Of a stretch of DNA of 64,000 nt, positions 40,901 to 54,700 are shown piece after piece; the first letter of the stretch is position 1, and every line of letters starts with the position of its first letter. Below the pieces are notes generated by a model. That model searched no databases. It had not been told where the DNA came from and was given only the letters and a program-made list of their open reading frames with translations. Location of the stretch: contig OZ034966.1 of NCBI GenBank assembly GCA_964030785.1, forward strand, positions 7,669,152 through 7,733,151, read 5' to 3'. Position numbers and translations under genes: made by a program. The DNA comes from Siderastrea siderea. Its lineage: Eukaryota; Cnidaria; Anthozoa; Scleractinia; Rhizangiidae.

Positions 40901-43900
40901 TGAACAATGAAGGGCTCAAAGCTGCTCAAAGGAAGGAATTAATTGTTTCAGGACACAATAGCGCCTGTTCCTCAAACAGAAGGCTTATCTGAATGTCGGC
41001 AACTGCTAAATGGGGCATCTATTTCTGGCCTTGAAGTTCCTGAGGCTTTTGCAGCCCTTTCTGGATAGAACTGGAAAGTAAATTACAAGTATAGCTGTGA
41101 GTTATAATTGAAACATCTGTTGCTGTTCTTGCACAGAATATGCCAATTCCTGCATTTGCAATCTAGCTCTCGTTTAGCCCGAGATCAACTTTCGACAAAT
41201 AGTCAGAGACGCAAATTATGCAGGTAACGAAATTTAAAAGTGCATGACATTTATTACCGTATTGCAAAATACTGAAAATGCAAGGGCTGGCGGAAAATTC
41301 AAAGGTTTAATTCTAGCATCTGCGATTTGGTATGAAATTTTTGCTGCGGGCTTTTATTTGCGATATGTTTTTTTTGGGCAGTTTCCAAACAGATCACGCA
41401 AAATTTATTATCTTTGATACCCACAACTGAATAACTCCAGCTTGTAAGCGCCCGTCTGTGATAAACCACAGGTTTTGTTGTTTTACATTGAATTCGGTAT
41501 CGTGAAAGACAAGAGTCGGCTCAGACGCGTCATTTGTAAATTCACGTAATTTCAAAGCAAACAAAAACATGACTTCTTCTGATCAAAAGTTGAAATCCAG
41601 GAATATTTTGTTTTTGTTCTTCAGCCCCGGCAAAACTTCGCGATGTAATTGGACACACATTTTCACTTATTGGACGGTTGAATGCACTTTCGAAACTGTT
41701 GTGTTCAATGAAACTGTTGGCCAAAAATTTCGACAGGAACTACATTCATTTTAGAAGAGGAAAATAATCTTACACGGAAGTCCATTTGACCGAATATCTT
41801 CTTAGTACAATTCAAGGACGATAAAACTGTCTTGAAATTCCAAAGGTATTATTTGAGGTTACGTCTAAAAGCCCACCCTGATTTACTCGTCCAATGGGAA
41901 TTTGGGCAGCTTTTACGTCTAAACAAGTTTTCCGTCGTTTTTGACGGGAAAAATAGATGAATAAAGTTGAGACAGGAAACTCATCTAATCTTGAGAGCTA
42001 CTGCAGTTTTCCGTCTAAGGCAATCCGTCTCTAATATGAATTTTTAACAATGCTGAAACGAATGTTCGGGGACATGATTTCAACTGTTTTTATTCTTTGT
42101 TTTGGCAGATGGCCCAAAATTGTCAGTTTATTCTGACAAACTGAAAATTATCTTCAAAATGCTGTTAAATTAAAATTAGCAGCCAAGGTCCATTCGTTTG
42201 CTTTGAAACGACACGAATTCTGCCAAGCTAGCTTGTTGTCCAATAAAACTAGTTATATATAGTTAGTTAACATAGACAGTTTTTCCCATCTTTAAAAGCA
42301 CTAGTGAATGAGAATCGGATGTCAGTCAGTTTACGAAAATCTGCTTTACAGTATCAAACAGACATTTCGGTGCTTAGTATTTTAGTGATCAACTTTTGAG
42401 GAATGCGCCTCTACAGGAGAACAAGTAGGCTTTGTGGAAAGCATACGTAAATTTATACACGGAATATCGTTCACTCAAGTCAGGGTAGTCTCTCGATCGA
42501 TAGAGGACTCCTGGGTAACCAACCAGTTTGTGTCGTGAGTTAATTCATTTCAAGGAGGTCTGTAAATTGAACACAAAAAGTAAAAAATAATGAGATATAG
42601 AATAGCATTTATGATGGCTTTTAACAAGTTAAAGAAAACATATCATTTTTTTGAAGCCAAAGACATCTTCATTAACAGCAATGTTTGATTGATGGGTGGT
42701 CTCCGGGAAGTTGTGCCGGACACGCCCGTTTTACATTTGTGAAGCACTGTTATTGAATTAACAGCAAGGGAATTATCGATGGAAGTCTTTCATGGAGCAA
42801 AGAAAATATTTTTGCCTGATAAGTACGTAATGACAGGTTCACCTGCCAAGCCACTATGAAACTTTTTATATTTTAATTTCAAGGAACTCGCTATAGTAAA
42901 AAATTACCATTTTGAATCGCTACCAACTAAGAAATGGCTATATCTTCAGACGCCGGTTTAAGCATTCACTACCAGCTACATCGCTGTAAATATGTTGATA
43001 GATGGTGAATCTTGAGTTAATGAAGTAGCGAAAATAAAGAAATACAAAAAAGGGTAAACAAAAATGTCCTCATGCATATGAGACTATGAATTTAGTTATT
43101 GACGAAGACGGCTAAAATGGTTTGGTTTTCACCACAGTCTGTTAACCGTTTGTTCAAAAAATTACTTTTCGAGATAATTAGAATAATGCACAGTGTATCT
43201 TAACTTCCAAAAATGGAGATACATATCTTTCCTGTAGAATTAGTCATATTGGCGATGTGTAGTCTGTATAATGGTCTGGTATGATACCGTTCGGTATCGT
43301 CACAGTTACGAAGGTTTTTCTGTCTAATTATTTCAAAATTTGACTTAATATCTTTTCTACACTTCCCAATGTGAAAATGGTGATTAAAAAAACAATAAAC
43401 GCAAAAATAAGCTACAAAAATTGAGGAAAGGAAACATATTATACTGCCGCTTCAAGTAAACATACGGAATTGGTCATCCGGTCACATTTCTATCCTCTCA
43501 AAAGAGAATTTACGAGCGATAGTCATGTTCAACTAAAACGTTTTTTTTAACCCTCTCAAAATTCCTGACTAACAAAATTTTTCCCAAGGGTTGGCTCTTC
43601 TGACTTATCAAAGACTCTTCCAGTAAGAAAAATTAACATCCTGCCATATAAAAGATAAACTAATCCGTGAAGTTGTTTTGATATGCCCTAAGGTAAAATC
43701 TCTCGCTTCACTGCATTTTTTCCTCAAGACACAAGCACAAATCGCCGTTTCAAATAAAGTGTTTTGACGAAGAATTTATCCTGCCTTTCTTTCGTTTAAG
43801 TTTTTATTCCTGAACAAAAAGTTCGTAAATATTTTGCAACAAGGCTCTTAACGAAAATTAAAAAACAGAAACAGGAAATCGCAAAGACGAATTCGATTGC

Positions 43901-46623
43901 ACGGGCGGAATATTATAATACTCAACAAATGATTTATGTTCTGTTAACCTTCGGTGTTTGCATGAAATCTCAGCACCTCCTGATTACTTCAATGCAGTCT
44001 ACGAAAAGACGAAGACAGATCTATTGAAAGGTAGGATTCTTTATCCTAGGTGTCTATACACAGGGGGTTCAAATGTTTTATTCTATCTGTTTACTAAATG
44101 TAATGCTTCAGAATTGGCAAACGGAAAGAGAAAGTTGTGACGTTGCATTTTCTTAAGCCTTTTTGTCGTCAGTTTATAGCAACAAATCTTTTAGTTTGGG
44201 AATCACAGAGATGCTCAATATTTTTCGCTATTAAGGCCAATTGCTGAAAAATTTAAGCCCAGTACTCAAAGCTATTAAGTTAAACAATCTACTATTCATA
44301 AAATTTGAGGTTTTAACAGCTGCTTCAGTGGAATTGTATTGATACACCGCTATCATGGTTTTTAGAACATAAAATTGCTTCTAAGGATTCCCACACAGTT
44401 TATAAGAAACTGGTTTCCTCAGAAATATTGAAACAGAAATCTTGAGGCCCGAAGAGTGCTTATTAAACAAAAATTTGGTTATGATGTGGACTCCAATCCC
44501 AGCACCTTTTTCCTCCGCCATGTTTGCCAAATTTTGTAGGGGGGAGGGGTTACTCGGTCAATTGAGACAAGTGTAAAGGGGTCTCGTCGACAACGAGAGC
44601 AATAAGGGTAATGGAACTACAAAGACTAACTGGATCGAACTGAGTTTATCAAACGCCTTTTCAATACTTTCCTTGTCTCTTCTCGTATCTGAGGAAGTTC
44701 TGATCGATCTTTTTATTTGTTTTGGTACCGGGGGATAATTGCTGCGATGAGTGTGAGCCCACGCGTGTCACATTGGTTTTTCAATTTAGGCTAGAAAATC
44801 AGCTGTAATTTAAGGATCTTTATGAAACGTTTGGTCTATTTTACACGCTTACTTCATTTTCCACGTTTTATTAAATTCTTCTTCGGTCGCTAGGTTTCTT
44901 TTTCGCCTCTCACGTTGATTTTCACTCAATAATGAAGGAAGCCCTTTCTACAGAACGAAATTGTCTCTTTTTACCGCGTAACATTAACGTAAAGCGTGCT
45001 GTCGGATGTTCGTTTGTAATTAGTCTCAGCCTTATTACGAATCCAAAATAACATTTTCTGGATTATTCTTAGCAAGGTCTTTTATTAAAAACGTCATATT
45101 TAATAACTGCTTACAGCATCTTACAGCATCTATAAAGGGATTCTTTATTTTTTCAATGTTAATAAGAGTTGAGGATAGATGTTGAGGTAAATGCAACATA
45201 GGCGTGAATTTTCGTAGCTCAACCGAAGGAAACACTTCTCTGCAAAAATCGATTCAAAATTCAGGTAGGCAGCACATAAATATACAACATTACCTTCCTC
45301 AGATTTTACATTGTTCCCCGTTATATGTCTGGTCAAAACGAATCTGCAGTGACACTGGAAATGTCACAAAATGTAAAAGGCGATCCGCGGTGTCGGCAAG
45401 AGAATTTTGCGATCATGAGTACGAACCGCCTAAGGAAGATTTTCAGAAAATTTTCGAAGAGGGCTAGAGCAGACTATGGCCATTGATGTTGTTGTTGTTG
45501 TTGTTGTTTTTTTTTTTTCAAACCACATCGGCTTAATTTGAAAACGTTGGCCCAAGGTGCATGCCATTTCCATGACTATCGGTAACCAAATAATACACAA
45601 CAACAATTGCAGTGCTCTAATGCAGAAACTTTCAAGCAAATTGTGTCATCTTTGTAGGTTTTCATTAATGAAAACACATTTTTTTAACTCTCCAACTAGC
45701 CTCTGATATCTCGGGACATAAAAATTATAATCTAAACCAAGATCAGTTTAGTTAGCACAATGTTGTCGTATGTTGCAAATAACGTTATGGTACCTTTCAG
45801 TTATCAAAAACTATTGCATTTTGTAAATGACGCTTGTGATACTTTGTAATAACATACTGATAGCAAATTGCCTTATTACGTAATAAACCGAGCCGTTCAA
45901 GATATAACTGTAACGAGACGCTGTCACATTTTGAGATCCACTGCCTGGAATTCGTTCCTCCGCAAATTTAACCACATCTAAAGAAATATCTTTTGGCGGC
46001 TTTTCGTCTTATGAAGTGGTACAACGCTGAAGCTTTTCATGTTAAGCACGTGACTGACCGGCTCACTGAATGTCTCGTGTGCGCGTAGTTATGTAATCAG
46101 AATTACTTTATTTCCTGCCATCCTCGTGCTTCTGACAGTGTGGTCCTTCAAGTAGGATTGTTGAATTCTTCGTCCTACACGTAATATTTCTAAAACTTAG
46201 AATCACCTCAAGTCATTTTAAAGTTATTGCAAAATGTGACAACGTCATTTTCAACTGCCCGGTTTACAGGGATTATCTAGTGCAGACTGATGCGACGACG
46301 TGTTCGTTCCTACAATTGTTTTTGCGAATTAAGCCCGTTTTATTACAGAATACGATAACGTCTTATCACAAGTTCAGTTGCGGTGGCTCCGTTTACTACA
46401 GAACAAGTGCTATCAGTGTGCTATTTTTAAACAAAGTATAACAAGTGTCACTAGATCTACAAAATGCTATAAAAAAGAGTAGCCTTCTAATGAAACTATG
46501 GTGGTGGTCGGTGAGGAAGTAAAGCACGAAAATTAGAATTTATCAACTGTGAAGATAACTCAAGTAGTTAAAGGCCTGGGTCAAGGAAGTAACCAGGAAA
46601 AAAACAGTTTATTTGCAATATTG

Positions 46624-46750
46624 GAGCGGAGATGGCGCAGTGAGTGAGAGTACTCGCTTCCCACCAACTTGGCCCGGCTTCGATTCCTGGAGCCGGTTCA
46701 TCAGTTGAAGACTGTTAAATGTCACCCTCGTTAAACAAAGTTAATTAATT
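46624..46750 (+). repeat. tRNA-like SINE
   Basis: GGAGATGGCGCAGTGAGTG resembles an A box, and GGCTTCGATTCCTGG about 50 nt later resembles a B box. The 3' part ends CACCCTCGTTAAACAAAG then AATTAATTTATTA. This matches a tRNA-derived SINE layout. Confidence 0.65.
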
Positions 46751-49229
46751 TATTACTTTTTCACTAGTTCAGTTTGGCTTAGAGCATGGAAATAAAACGA
46801 ACTTTGGCACACACAGAGAGCTCGCCATCTTAGCATTTTAGGAACTTAAATAAACTTTCTCTTAGCTCACATGACGTGTCACGTGACTTTTGTTCTGAAA
46901 AGCAGAAGAGACAATTCCGCGATTCCATGTTTTAACACTTAAATGGAGAACTTACATGACAATGCAAAGGGAAGCAATTACACCATAACTGGCTTCAATT
47001 AAATGAAGCGGTCAATTCGGTGTTAAAGTGAACAGTCTGGACACACAGTCTGGAATAATGGCATGATGTTTGTGTTCAAAGCAGCACGTTCTACATTTAG
47101 TCTTTGTCTTGCTAACAAAAAGTTCACATTTATCATGAGCTTTACCATACCGCCGAAAAACAGTTGTGATTTTGTATGCAAATTAATTAAAGCACATGAG
47201 TGACCACATTTGGTTGTCGCCGCAAGGAGATATATTATAATTAAAACGATTGTCGAAGAAAAATTGAAAGATCTGACTACCATAACTGATAAAGCTCAGA
47301 GCCGTGATCGAGATCAGTTTTTGTTTAATCCTGTCTAAGGCGCAAACGGCACTTATTCCGGTTTTTTTCCAGAACAAAAAAAAAATGCCTAAGGGATAAT
47401 GCTATCTTGAATCATAACTGCCACTTTTTGGCGTCATTTGTTTGTCAGTGACGTACCATATACGTGTCATTCTATCGAACCATAAAGGCTAATGGCGGGT
47501 AAAATCTCTCGCGGTAAAATTTCACAGACTCTAATATAAGCAAGTGCTCAACAACAAACTGTTGAGGAGTGCTAGATCCGTCGAAGAGTTGGTTGGTTTG
47601 AAAAACAAACCTAAGGGGGTTACAAAAATAAAATGAATAAAGACGTTACGGTGCCCTAACGTTTTTATCTACTTTATTTCTCTATTTCAGTTTGCCGTTT
47701 GTATTTTAAATTTTACCGGTCTGGTGTGTGGCTAAAATGTCGAAAACAAAAACACAACGTCAAAATAAGCTTTATAAAAGATCGAATGATTCGGTAAGTT
47801 AGTGTTTAGTTATTACTAGAGGTTTCTCTTTTGCAAGCTGAGTCCCTGAGAGAGGGAATTTATTTGGAATTTCCACTTCCTGAACGTCTTCCCGTTATTT
47901 TTAAAGTTTGACGTATCATCTCTCCCCTCAAGCGAGTTTTCCGTTCTTGGAAAAGATAATAAACTGAGGCAATCTAGTTACGCTTTAATTTTCTACACAT
48001 AGAAAAGCAAAAGGACAAGTAAACTTGACGGGTAATTATATATAAATTTATGAAACGCTTTTCTATCAAGGACTTCTAAAACCAAAACTAAGGAAACAGT
48101 TCGAATGATCTGCGGGAAGTTATTTTGCTTACAAACTAATTTTAGCTAAATTTATTTTATTTTTTCGTTAGTTTAATATTATTATTTCCCATTTTTTATC
48201 AGTGAAACTTGGTCATTTCATTGTGCGGGACGTTTTGTCGCTTATCATTTACATTTTTATCAGCGTTTTATCGTAAACATCAAAAGCATACCTTTTTGTC
48301 GTTTAGTTGAAAAATGAATTAAAAACCGTTCGACCAACTGCGGTCTTGGCTAAAATTCGAAGAATACTCCACAAAACGATGTTGCCGAATTTTGATTTAT
48401 GATTTTCAGTCAGTTTTCACCCCTGAAATCATCTGCGCAGAACGCAAAGGGATAAATTGAAGAATACAAGCATCGAATTATCAAAGTCTCAATTTCGATT
48501 ATTGCCGATTTCTAGCCGTTTTCCATTCGTCTACCCCACACAGGTTATCAGCAAATAAACCTCTTTTTTTCTTTAAAAGGAAGTTGGATGCCTTGTCAAG
48601 TGCCATGGCGTACTAACCGTTTCAGCTGCAAAGGAAAAGTTTTTTTTCCAAAATATGGCAAAAACCAGCAACAATTACCAGTTAAGTAAATCAGTTATTT
48701 TTACTCGCGCTTGTTGGAAGTGAGGTGTTCCTTAAACGCGCTTTCAGGAATAATTGTTCATTGAACCTGCTAGATCTCAGCTAGCGTAGCCAGTCCAGCT
48801 TACCAAACGCACGTAAAAGGCTCCGAAAACAAACACTCTTATAACACTCTTATTCGTTGAAGTCGTGTCAGTTATTGTGCAGAATATTCCTTTTTTCAAA
48901 CAGTCTGTCCGTTGAAAACTTTTATGAGCTCCCAAAAATAAGAACAAATTCGAGTTTAATGCCTTCTTTCCTTGTAGTTGTTTCTAATTTTAATGCATTC
49001 GTATCAAATCTGTCGAGTGCACAGAAATAGAAAAAACATATGAACATATAACATACGTAGCATTAGAATTTAATTCCCAAATTGCAAGTTCTTCCACTCT
49101 GATCACTGATCCATAGCGAACCCCCGAAGGTCAGTCTAAGTTACATAACACAGGAATGATACCAAAACTCTCGTCTACGCGTGCCGATGCCCGAGAATGT
49201 AATAATCTTTCTTGAAGAAGCAAGTGACG

Positions 49230-49405
49230 CTGTGTTGTGTTGTGTCGTGTTGTGTTATGTCGTGTTGTGTTGTGTTGTGTTGTGTTGTGTTGTGTTGTGT
49301 TGTGTTGTGTTGTGTTGTGTTGTGTTGTGTTGTGTTGTGTTGTGTTGTGTTGTGTTGTGTTGTGTTGTGTTGTGTTGTGTTGTGTTGTGTTGTGTTGTTG
49401 TGTTG
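49230..49405 (+). repeat. GTGTT pentanucleotide array
   Basis: About 175 nt of nearly perfect GTGTT units, followed by a 15-nt tandem AATAATGTTTGCAAT (about 49452-49497). The open frames on both strands are produced by the repeat. Confidence 0.97.
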
Positions 49406-50100
49406 TACAATAATCGCTGTTGTACGCATGGGCAGATCCAAATTATGTTTCCAATAATGTTTGCAATAATGTTTGCAATTATGTTTGCAATAATGGTCTG
49501 TTTGGACGTGCATCGAAGTGTGGCAAGATATCAAAAGTTGTTTTGAAACTAGTATTTGTTTTTCTTAACTTGCAGTAAATTCCCTACTTCAAATACCCGT
49601 ACGACCAAGCGTGGAGTCGTTAGCTTCGATCATTTATAGCTTTCAGCGTCCTATGACTCCCATGGTATATCCACGGTTGCTAACTGTGCCAGTGGAGTTG
49701 TGAAACGATCCGCAGTGGATCCGGTTTTTTTCGGGGAATCGAAAAGTTGAACACATTAAACAAACAGAAAACGAAAAGGTATCCAAGTACCACTGATGAA
49801 TTAGTAATGAGATTGAGAATTGACCATGAGGATTTGTTATGCAACGCGAGCATCCGCCGATGAATAAATATTTTTTTAATGTATTCACACTGCGCAAGTA
49901 ACTGCTTGTTCAAACATGATTCTTTTTATGTGATATACAATCCTAAGAATAGGTTCCAGTCGAGATGAAATGGCCAGATAACAACTTTTTCATGTGCAGT
50001 GACTAAAGTGTACAAAACTGAAGAAGAGCCTGAGACCAAATAAATATGGCAGGCCTTCTCTTAAGGCCTGGAATTACCAACTTTCGAATTACCAACTTAC

Positions 50101-51763
50101 TCGTGTCTAAAAGTACACACGAGTGACCACGAGTGACCACGAATGACCACGAGTGACAACGAGTGACCACGAGTGACCTCGAGTGACTACCAGAGACCAC
50201 GAGGGGGAATCCATCAAAATATTTTGCTGACGTCATGATGACGTCATCATATTATCAAATAATCCTTATTTAACGGCAAACGGACCGTTTCTTGAGACCT
50301 TAATAGCGGGATTCGACAGTTCCGCCATGTACATGTCTGCTAATGGGGACGGGGCCTAAGGGACTGACAGGGAGGGGGGAGGGGAGGACAAACGTCCCAC
50401 CACCCACACCCTTTAATCCCGGTTCCTGCCACTTTTTTTAACTATTTCTCTCACTTTCCGCACACTAAAAACCACGGTTCCTGCGCTTTTCCCCCCTCCC
50501 GTACACTTCCCGCCCTCTTTTCTACCCAGGTCTCAAACTCTGTCCACCCCCCTTCCCACCCTCACTTCCGAATTTAAGGGCGAAAAAAGAAAGAAAGAGA
50601 AAAAGAAAGAAAGATAAAATGAGAAATAATAACATGCGAGTACATATGCATCAGCGTCATTATGACTTCATCATTACATCATTTTTTTCAACTAGTTAAT
50701 GTTACGTTTCCAAAAGATCGTTTCTGGAGAATTAATCAAATACAAAAAATACTTTACATTTTCAAAGATCACAAGTGAATGCATGAAAGAAACAATGATT
50801 TCCTACATTTGTTAAAAAATATCATTAAAATAATTATAATTTTAAAAAAGGAAATATCAGTTGCATTTCCATTGTTGAATTTCCATTGCGACAAGAAATC
50901 AGAAAATCGACGAAAAGATGTGTTCCTATCGCTTATTTTTCTTTAAAAATAAAATAAGGGCCATATTCAATTAAAAACGAAACAAACACGCGATGCCATT
51001 GACCACCTATTTTTTTCTCAAATCTTGAAAATATAGCCTTGCCAAATGCCAGTCTCTCAATTTCTCGAAGATAAGTCTTTGCAAAACTAGATTAATTCTC
51101 CAGAAACGATCTATTTGAGGCTAAACATTAATGCTAAAATGATGTAATGATGACGTCATAATGACGCTGATGCATATGCACTCGTATATTATTATTTCTC
51201 ATTTTATCTTTCTCTCTCTCTTTCTTTTTCTCTTTCTTTCTTTTTCCGCCCTTCGGAGTTGGGGATAGGAAGCGGGGTGGACAGAGTTTGAGATCTGGGT
51301 AGAAAAGAGGGCGGGAAGTGTACGGGAGGCGGGAAAAAGCCCAGGAAGCGTGGCTTTTAGTGTGCGGAAAGTGAGAGAAATAGTTTTAAAAAAGTGGCGG
51401 GAACCGAAATTAAAGGATGCGGGTGACGGGAAGTTTGTCCCTCTCCCCCCTCCCTGTCTGTCCCCTAAGTCCCCTCCCTATTAACAGACATGTACATGGC
51501 GGAAATGTGGAATCCCGCTATTAAGGTCTCAAGAAACGGTCCGTTTGCCGTTAAATAGGGATTATTTGATAAAATGATGTAATGATGACGTCATCATGAC
51601 GTCAGCAAAATATTTTGATGGATTTTCACTCGTGGTCGCTTGTAGTCACTCGAGGTTACTCGTGGTCACTCGTGGTCAACTCGTGGTCACTCGTGGTCAC
51701 TCGTGGTCAACTCGTGGTCACTCGTGGTCACTCGTGGTCACTCGTGTGTACTTTTAGACACGA
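50101..51763. mobile_element. 1.66-kb fold-back element with decamer-repeat termini
   Basis: The arms 50101-50737 and 51090-51763 are inverted copies, starting TCGTGTCTAAAAGTACAC. Each terminal region is an array of GAGTGACCAC decamers (or its complement). Inside come TGACGTCATGATGACGTCAT, purine/pyrimidine-rich blocks and CCGCCATGTACATGTCTG. The 350-nt centre has no ORF. Confidence 0.88.
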
Positions 51764-54700
51764 TCTACTAAAATAGTTTTAAATTACTTAAAACTACTAA
51801 AGTAAAAGTATGAAGTATACAGCTTTTGCGCTAAATATCAAAAAATATGCCAAAGCAGACATTATGAATAGCCATCAGAGAGAATACGAAACGCAAAGGA
51901 AGCAAGCGGGGAAATGTTAACAGTTCATTCGATGTGTGGTAACTTCTTATATGCCATTGTTAAAATAATTCATTATTTTGTTCCCGTTTGTTAGATTTTT
52001 TTTAAACTTTCTCGGCCTTTCTCAAAGGGTAAATCAATTTTGAAGTGTTACGTAAAGTAGTGGTTGATGTAAGATCTTATCAAAATGATTAGCCAAACTG
52101 CGCATCAAAAAAAAATAATATCCTGCCATAAAACAGATAAACTCATCCGTGCATCTGTTCTATGGATTAAGATTTCTTTTTAGGGCAGTTTTTCGGCAAA
52201 TGATCTCCTTTATGACCAGGAAGTTAAAAGAGTTTTAGCTAGTTTTACGTCAGTAAAGCTCGGACTACATTTTTGGAGATTATCATCATTTACCAGAAAG
52301 GAAAAGAAAAACTATGAAGTAAACATGTGGGTTCAAGATTATTCTTCTTTTTCTGTTTTAACGACCACAAATAGTCGTATTTTAAAATTACTTATATTCG
52401 TCGATTAAATCTCAACATCGTCACTCCCATTAAATCTCAACATCTAACCTCCGTGCGCAGGTGGTGGGGAATTTGACCCGTCTTAGCTACCCCTCTAAAA
52501 CGAACTTCTAATGTATTGATTGTTAAAACAATTCCTCGAATAAATGGAGAAAAATTTGCATCAAGTCATAAAAATCCGAGTTGCCTTATAAGGAAACGTT
52601 CCTGTAGTACAAATTGCACGTCACCTGCCGTCGGAACATAGTACATAATTTTCAGAAAAAAAGAGGGCCTAGAAAAGTTATTGGATCAATATTTTATGTT
52701 ATAGATTGTAAACAACCATTTAAACGGGTAAGGGAGATTTCATCGCCGAGAGCTTAAAGAACCGAATTGCGTAGGGACTTGCCAGAGGAGATTTTTTGTG
52801 TTTTCATTTCGCTACTTTTCAATGCAATACAAAAAATTATCCCACTCAATAGCAAAACGAAACCTCTTTCAACAGTGAATGTTTTTCCCAATCCACCCAC
52901 AACGACCACCTCTTACATACGTCAAATGTTTTTTACCGTTTTCGGGGGACACATCATTAGCCCATCAAATCATGATTGGGTCAGTTTACTGCAATTTTTT
53001 TCCTTCTTATTTCAATTTTGTAACGTCTTTATTATCGTGAAAAAGACGAAACTGAAGAGTACTGGTAGTTGAAGGAAAATTAAGCCATCCTGAAAATGGC
53101 CAAGAAAAATGTTAATGGCAATCTTCCTAAGTTCAGTAAACTAAAAATAACTGGAAATACATCTACACATATTAATTGAACACTTGAAGTAATATCTTGA
53201 TAACAAATTTATTTCCTTTTGACCTTTTGCAAATTTATTTTGCCAATTCTGCAAATTTAATTTCTTTTGGTTTCAAGCTGCCACGCTCCGTTCATGTTTT
53301 TGATATATTTCTTCCTGTTCTACATTTGGCATAAAATTATTAATTCAATGCATATTATCTTGCAAAACAAATAATCTATTTATCTTTGGCTCTCAGGGGA
53401 ATAGACACCGCCTACAGAGAGAAACGTTTCGCGTGATAGCAGCTCATTTTTGTAGGCCATCAAAATATTCCCAATGAGGTTCCTTATCCAATAGTTACAG
53501 AATAGGAAGTAAACACAGAGTTTGATAAATTTTCCTTTCCGGAAAGAAATATTGCTAAAGAACATTGATTAGCCAGCGTTCTCCTTCGAACCATATGAAT
53601 TCGAGTTTAGCGAGCTACGAGTGGGTTGCCCGAAAAACATGTACTCTGGCGATAAAAACAACCCTAGGACATCAAACCCTTGGATTATAAAAGCATCTCC
53701 CATCTTCTATGAAAAGAGAAAAAAGGTTGTCAGTTGGAAGCATTGCGGCAAAGTTTCTCCACAAATTAATTTCCGTAACAAGAGAACGATAGAAAATTTC
53801 TGGGTCCAAGGTGAGTCCTAGCTAATAACATTTTGAATCGCCAGATTTTCTCCACGAGGCGATATATTTATGTTACCCCTTTTGCCCCTATGAAGCGTCC
53901 TTCTTGATCTTCTTAGCTTTCGTTTACGTTCTTATGAATAATTCTATATTTAACTAGCATTCTAATCGTGAAACCACACACGTTCCGTTTGCTGCATTGT
54001 TTTCTTTCTTTCTGTCTTTCTTTCTTTCCTTCTTTTTTGATTTTTCTATTTTCCTCTTGTTACCCATTAAAATGAGAAACAAAACATACTCTTAAACGCT
54101 GGTTTTGTGGTTTTCAGAGGATGATAAACAAATCGAGTCGCCTCAGAAGACTTTTGTACCTTTTTTAAAGGTTATAAAGTATCCTTCAACAATAAAAAAA
54201 AGGGAATACTAAAAAATCGTTCTAGGTCTTGACAATAAATAGAAATGACTGGCAATCACCTTACATTTTGCCCTTGACTTTGTTAATGATTGCCCTGCGA
54301 AAGCAACAACTTAATCAGAGATCAAGCGAAGGAATTTTTTTACTACTAAATAAGCAAGCATTTTGCTCTTTATGGATGAAGAAAACGTGTCATTTTTGGT
54401 GCTGTTTTCTCTTCGACACCAGCAAGTTCGATTTTCGTCGCTCCCTCAAGTCGGCCCGGATGGAAATCAAGCACACATCACCAGCTTTCGTAGACACTTT
54501 TTAATTATTGACGTCAATCCACGGTATTTTGCAACCAATTTTAACCTGAGACCGCTTTAACAATTTTCTTAAACCTTTAAGGTTCCGGCTTTTAGACGAT
54601 TTGGAGAAGTTTTGAAGCAACTAATGACGTACAAAATTACTTTTCAACACTTCAAGAAAAATTCAAATCGCTTTGTTTTGACGACGAAAACCTAAATGTT

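Larger units (their letters stand above)
38417..50100. other. Gene-poor DNA, no supported gene
   Basis: The sequence is AT-rich with only short ORFs lacking recognisable domains. It contains the MITE at 40.7 kb, a GTT run with poly-T (45487-45520), the SINE at 46.6 kb and the GTGTT array at 49.2 kb. Confidence 0.55.

Noticed and set aside
49175..49546. ORFs on both strands with CCVVL or TTQHN repeats
   Set aside because: They are translations of the GTGTT array.
50119..50205. CRISPR-like direct repeats
   Set aside because: The decamers are adjacent with no spacers, lie in a eukaryotic fold-back arm and are mirrored in the other arm.
53621..53821. Possible exon starting MGCPKNMYSG with a GTGAGT donor at its end
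   Set aside because: No domain, no partner exon and no codon-level support; the length is as expected by chance in AT-rich DNA.
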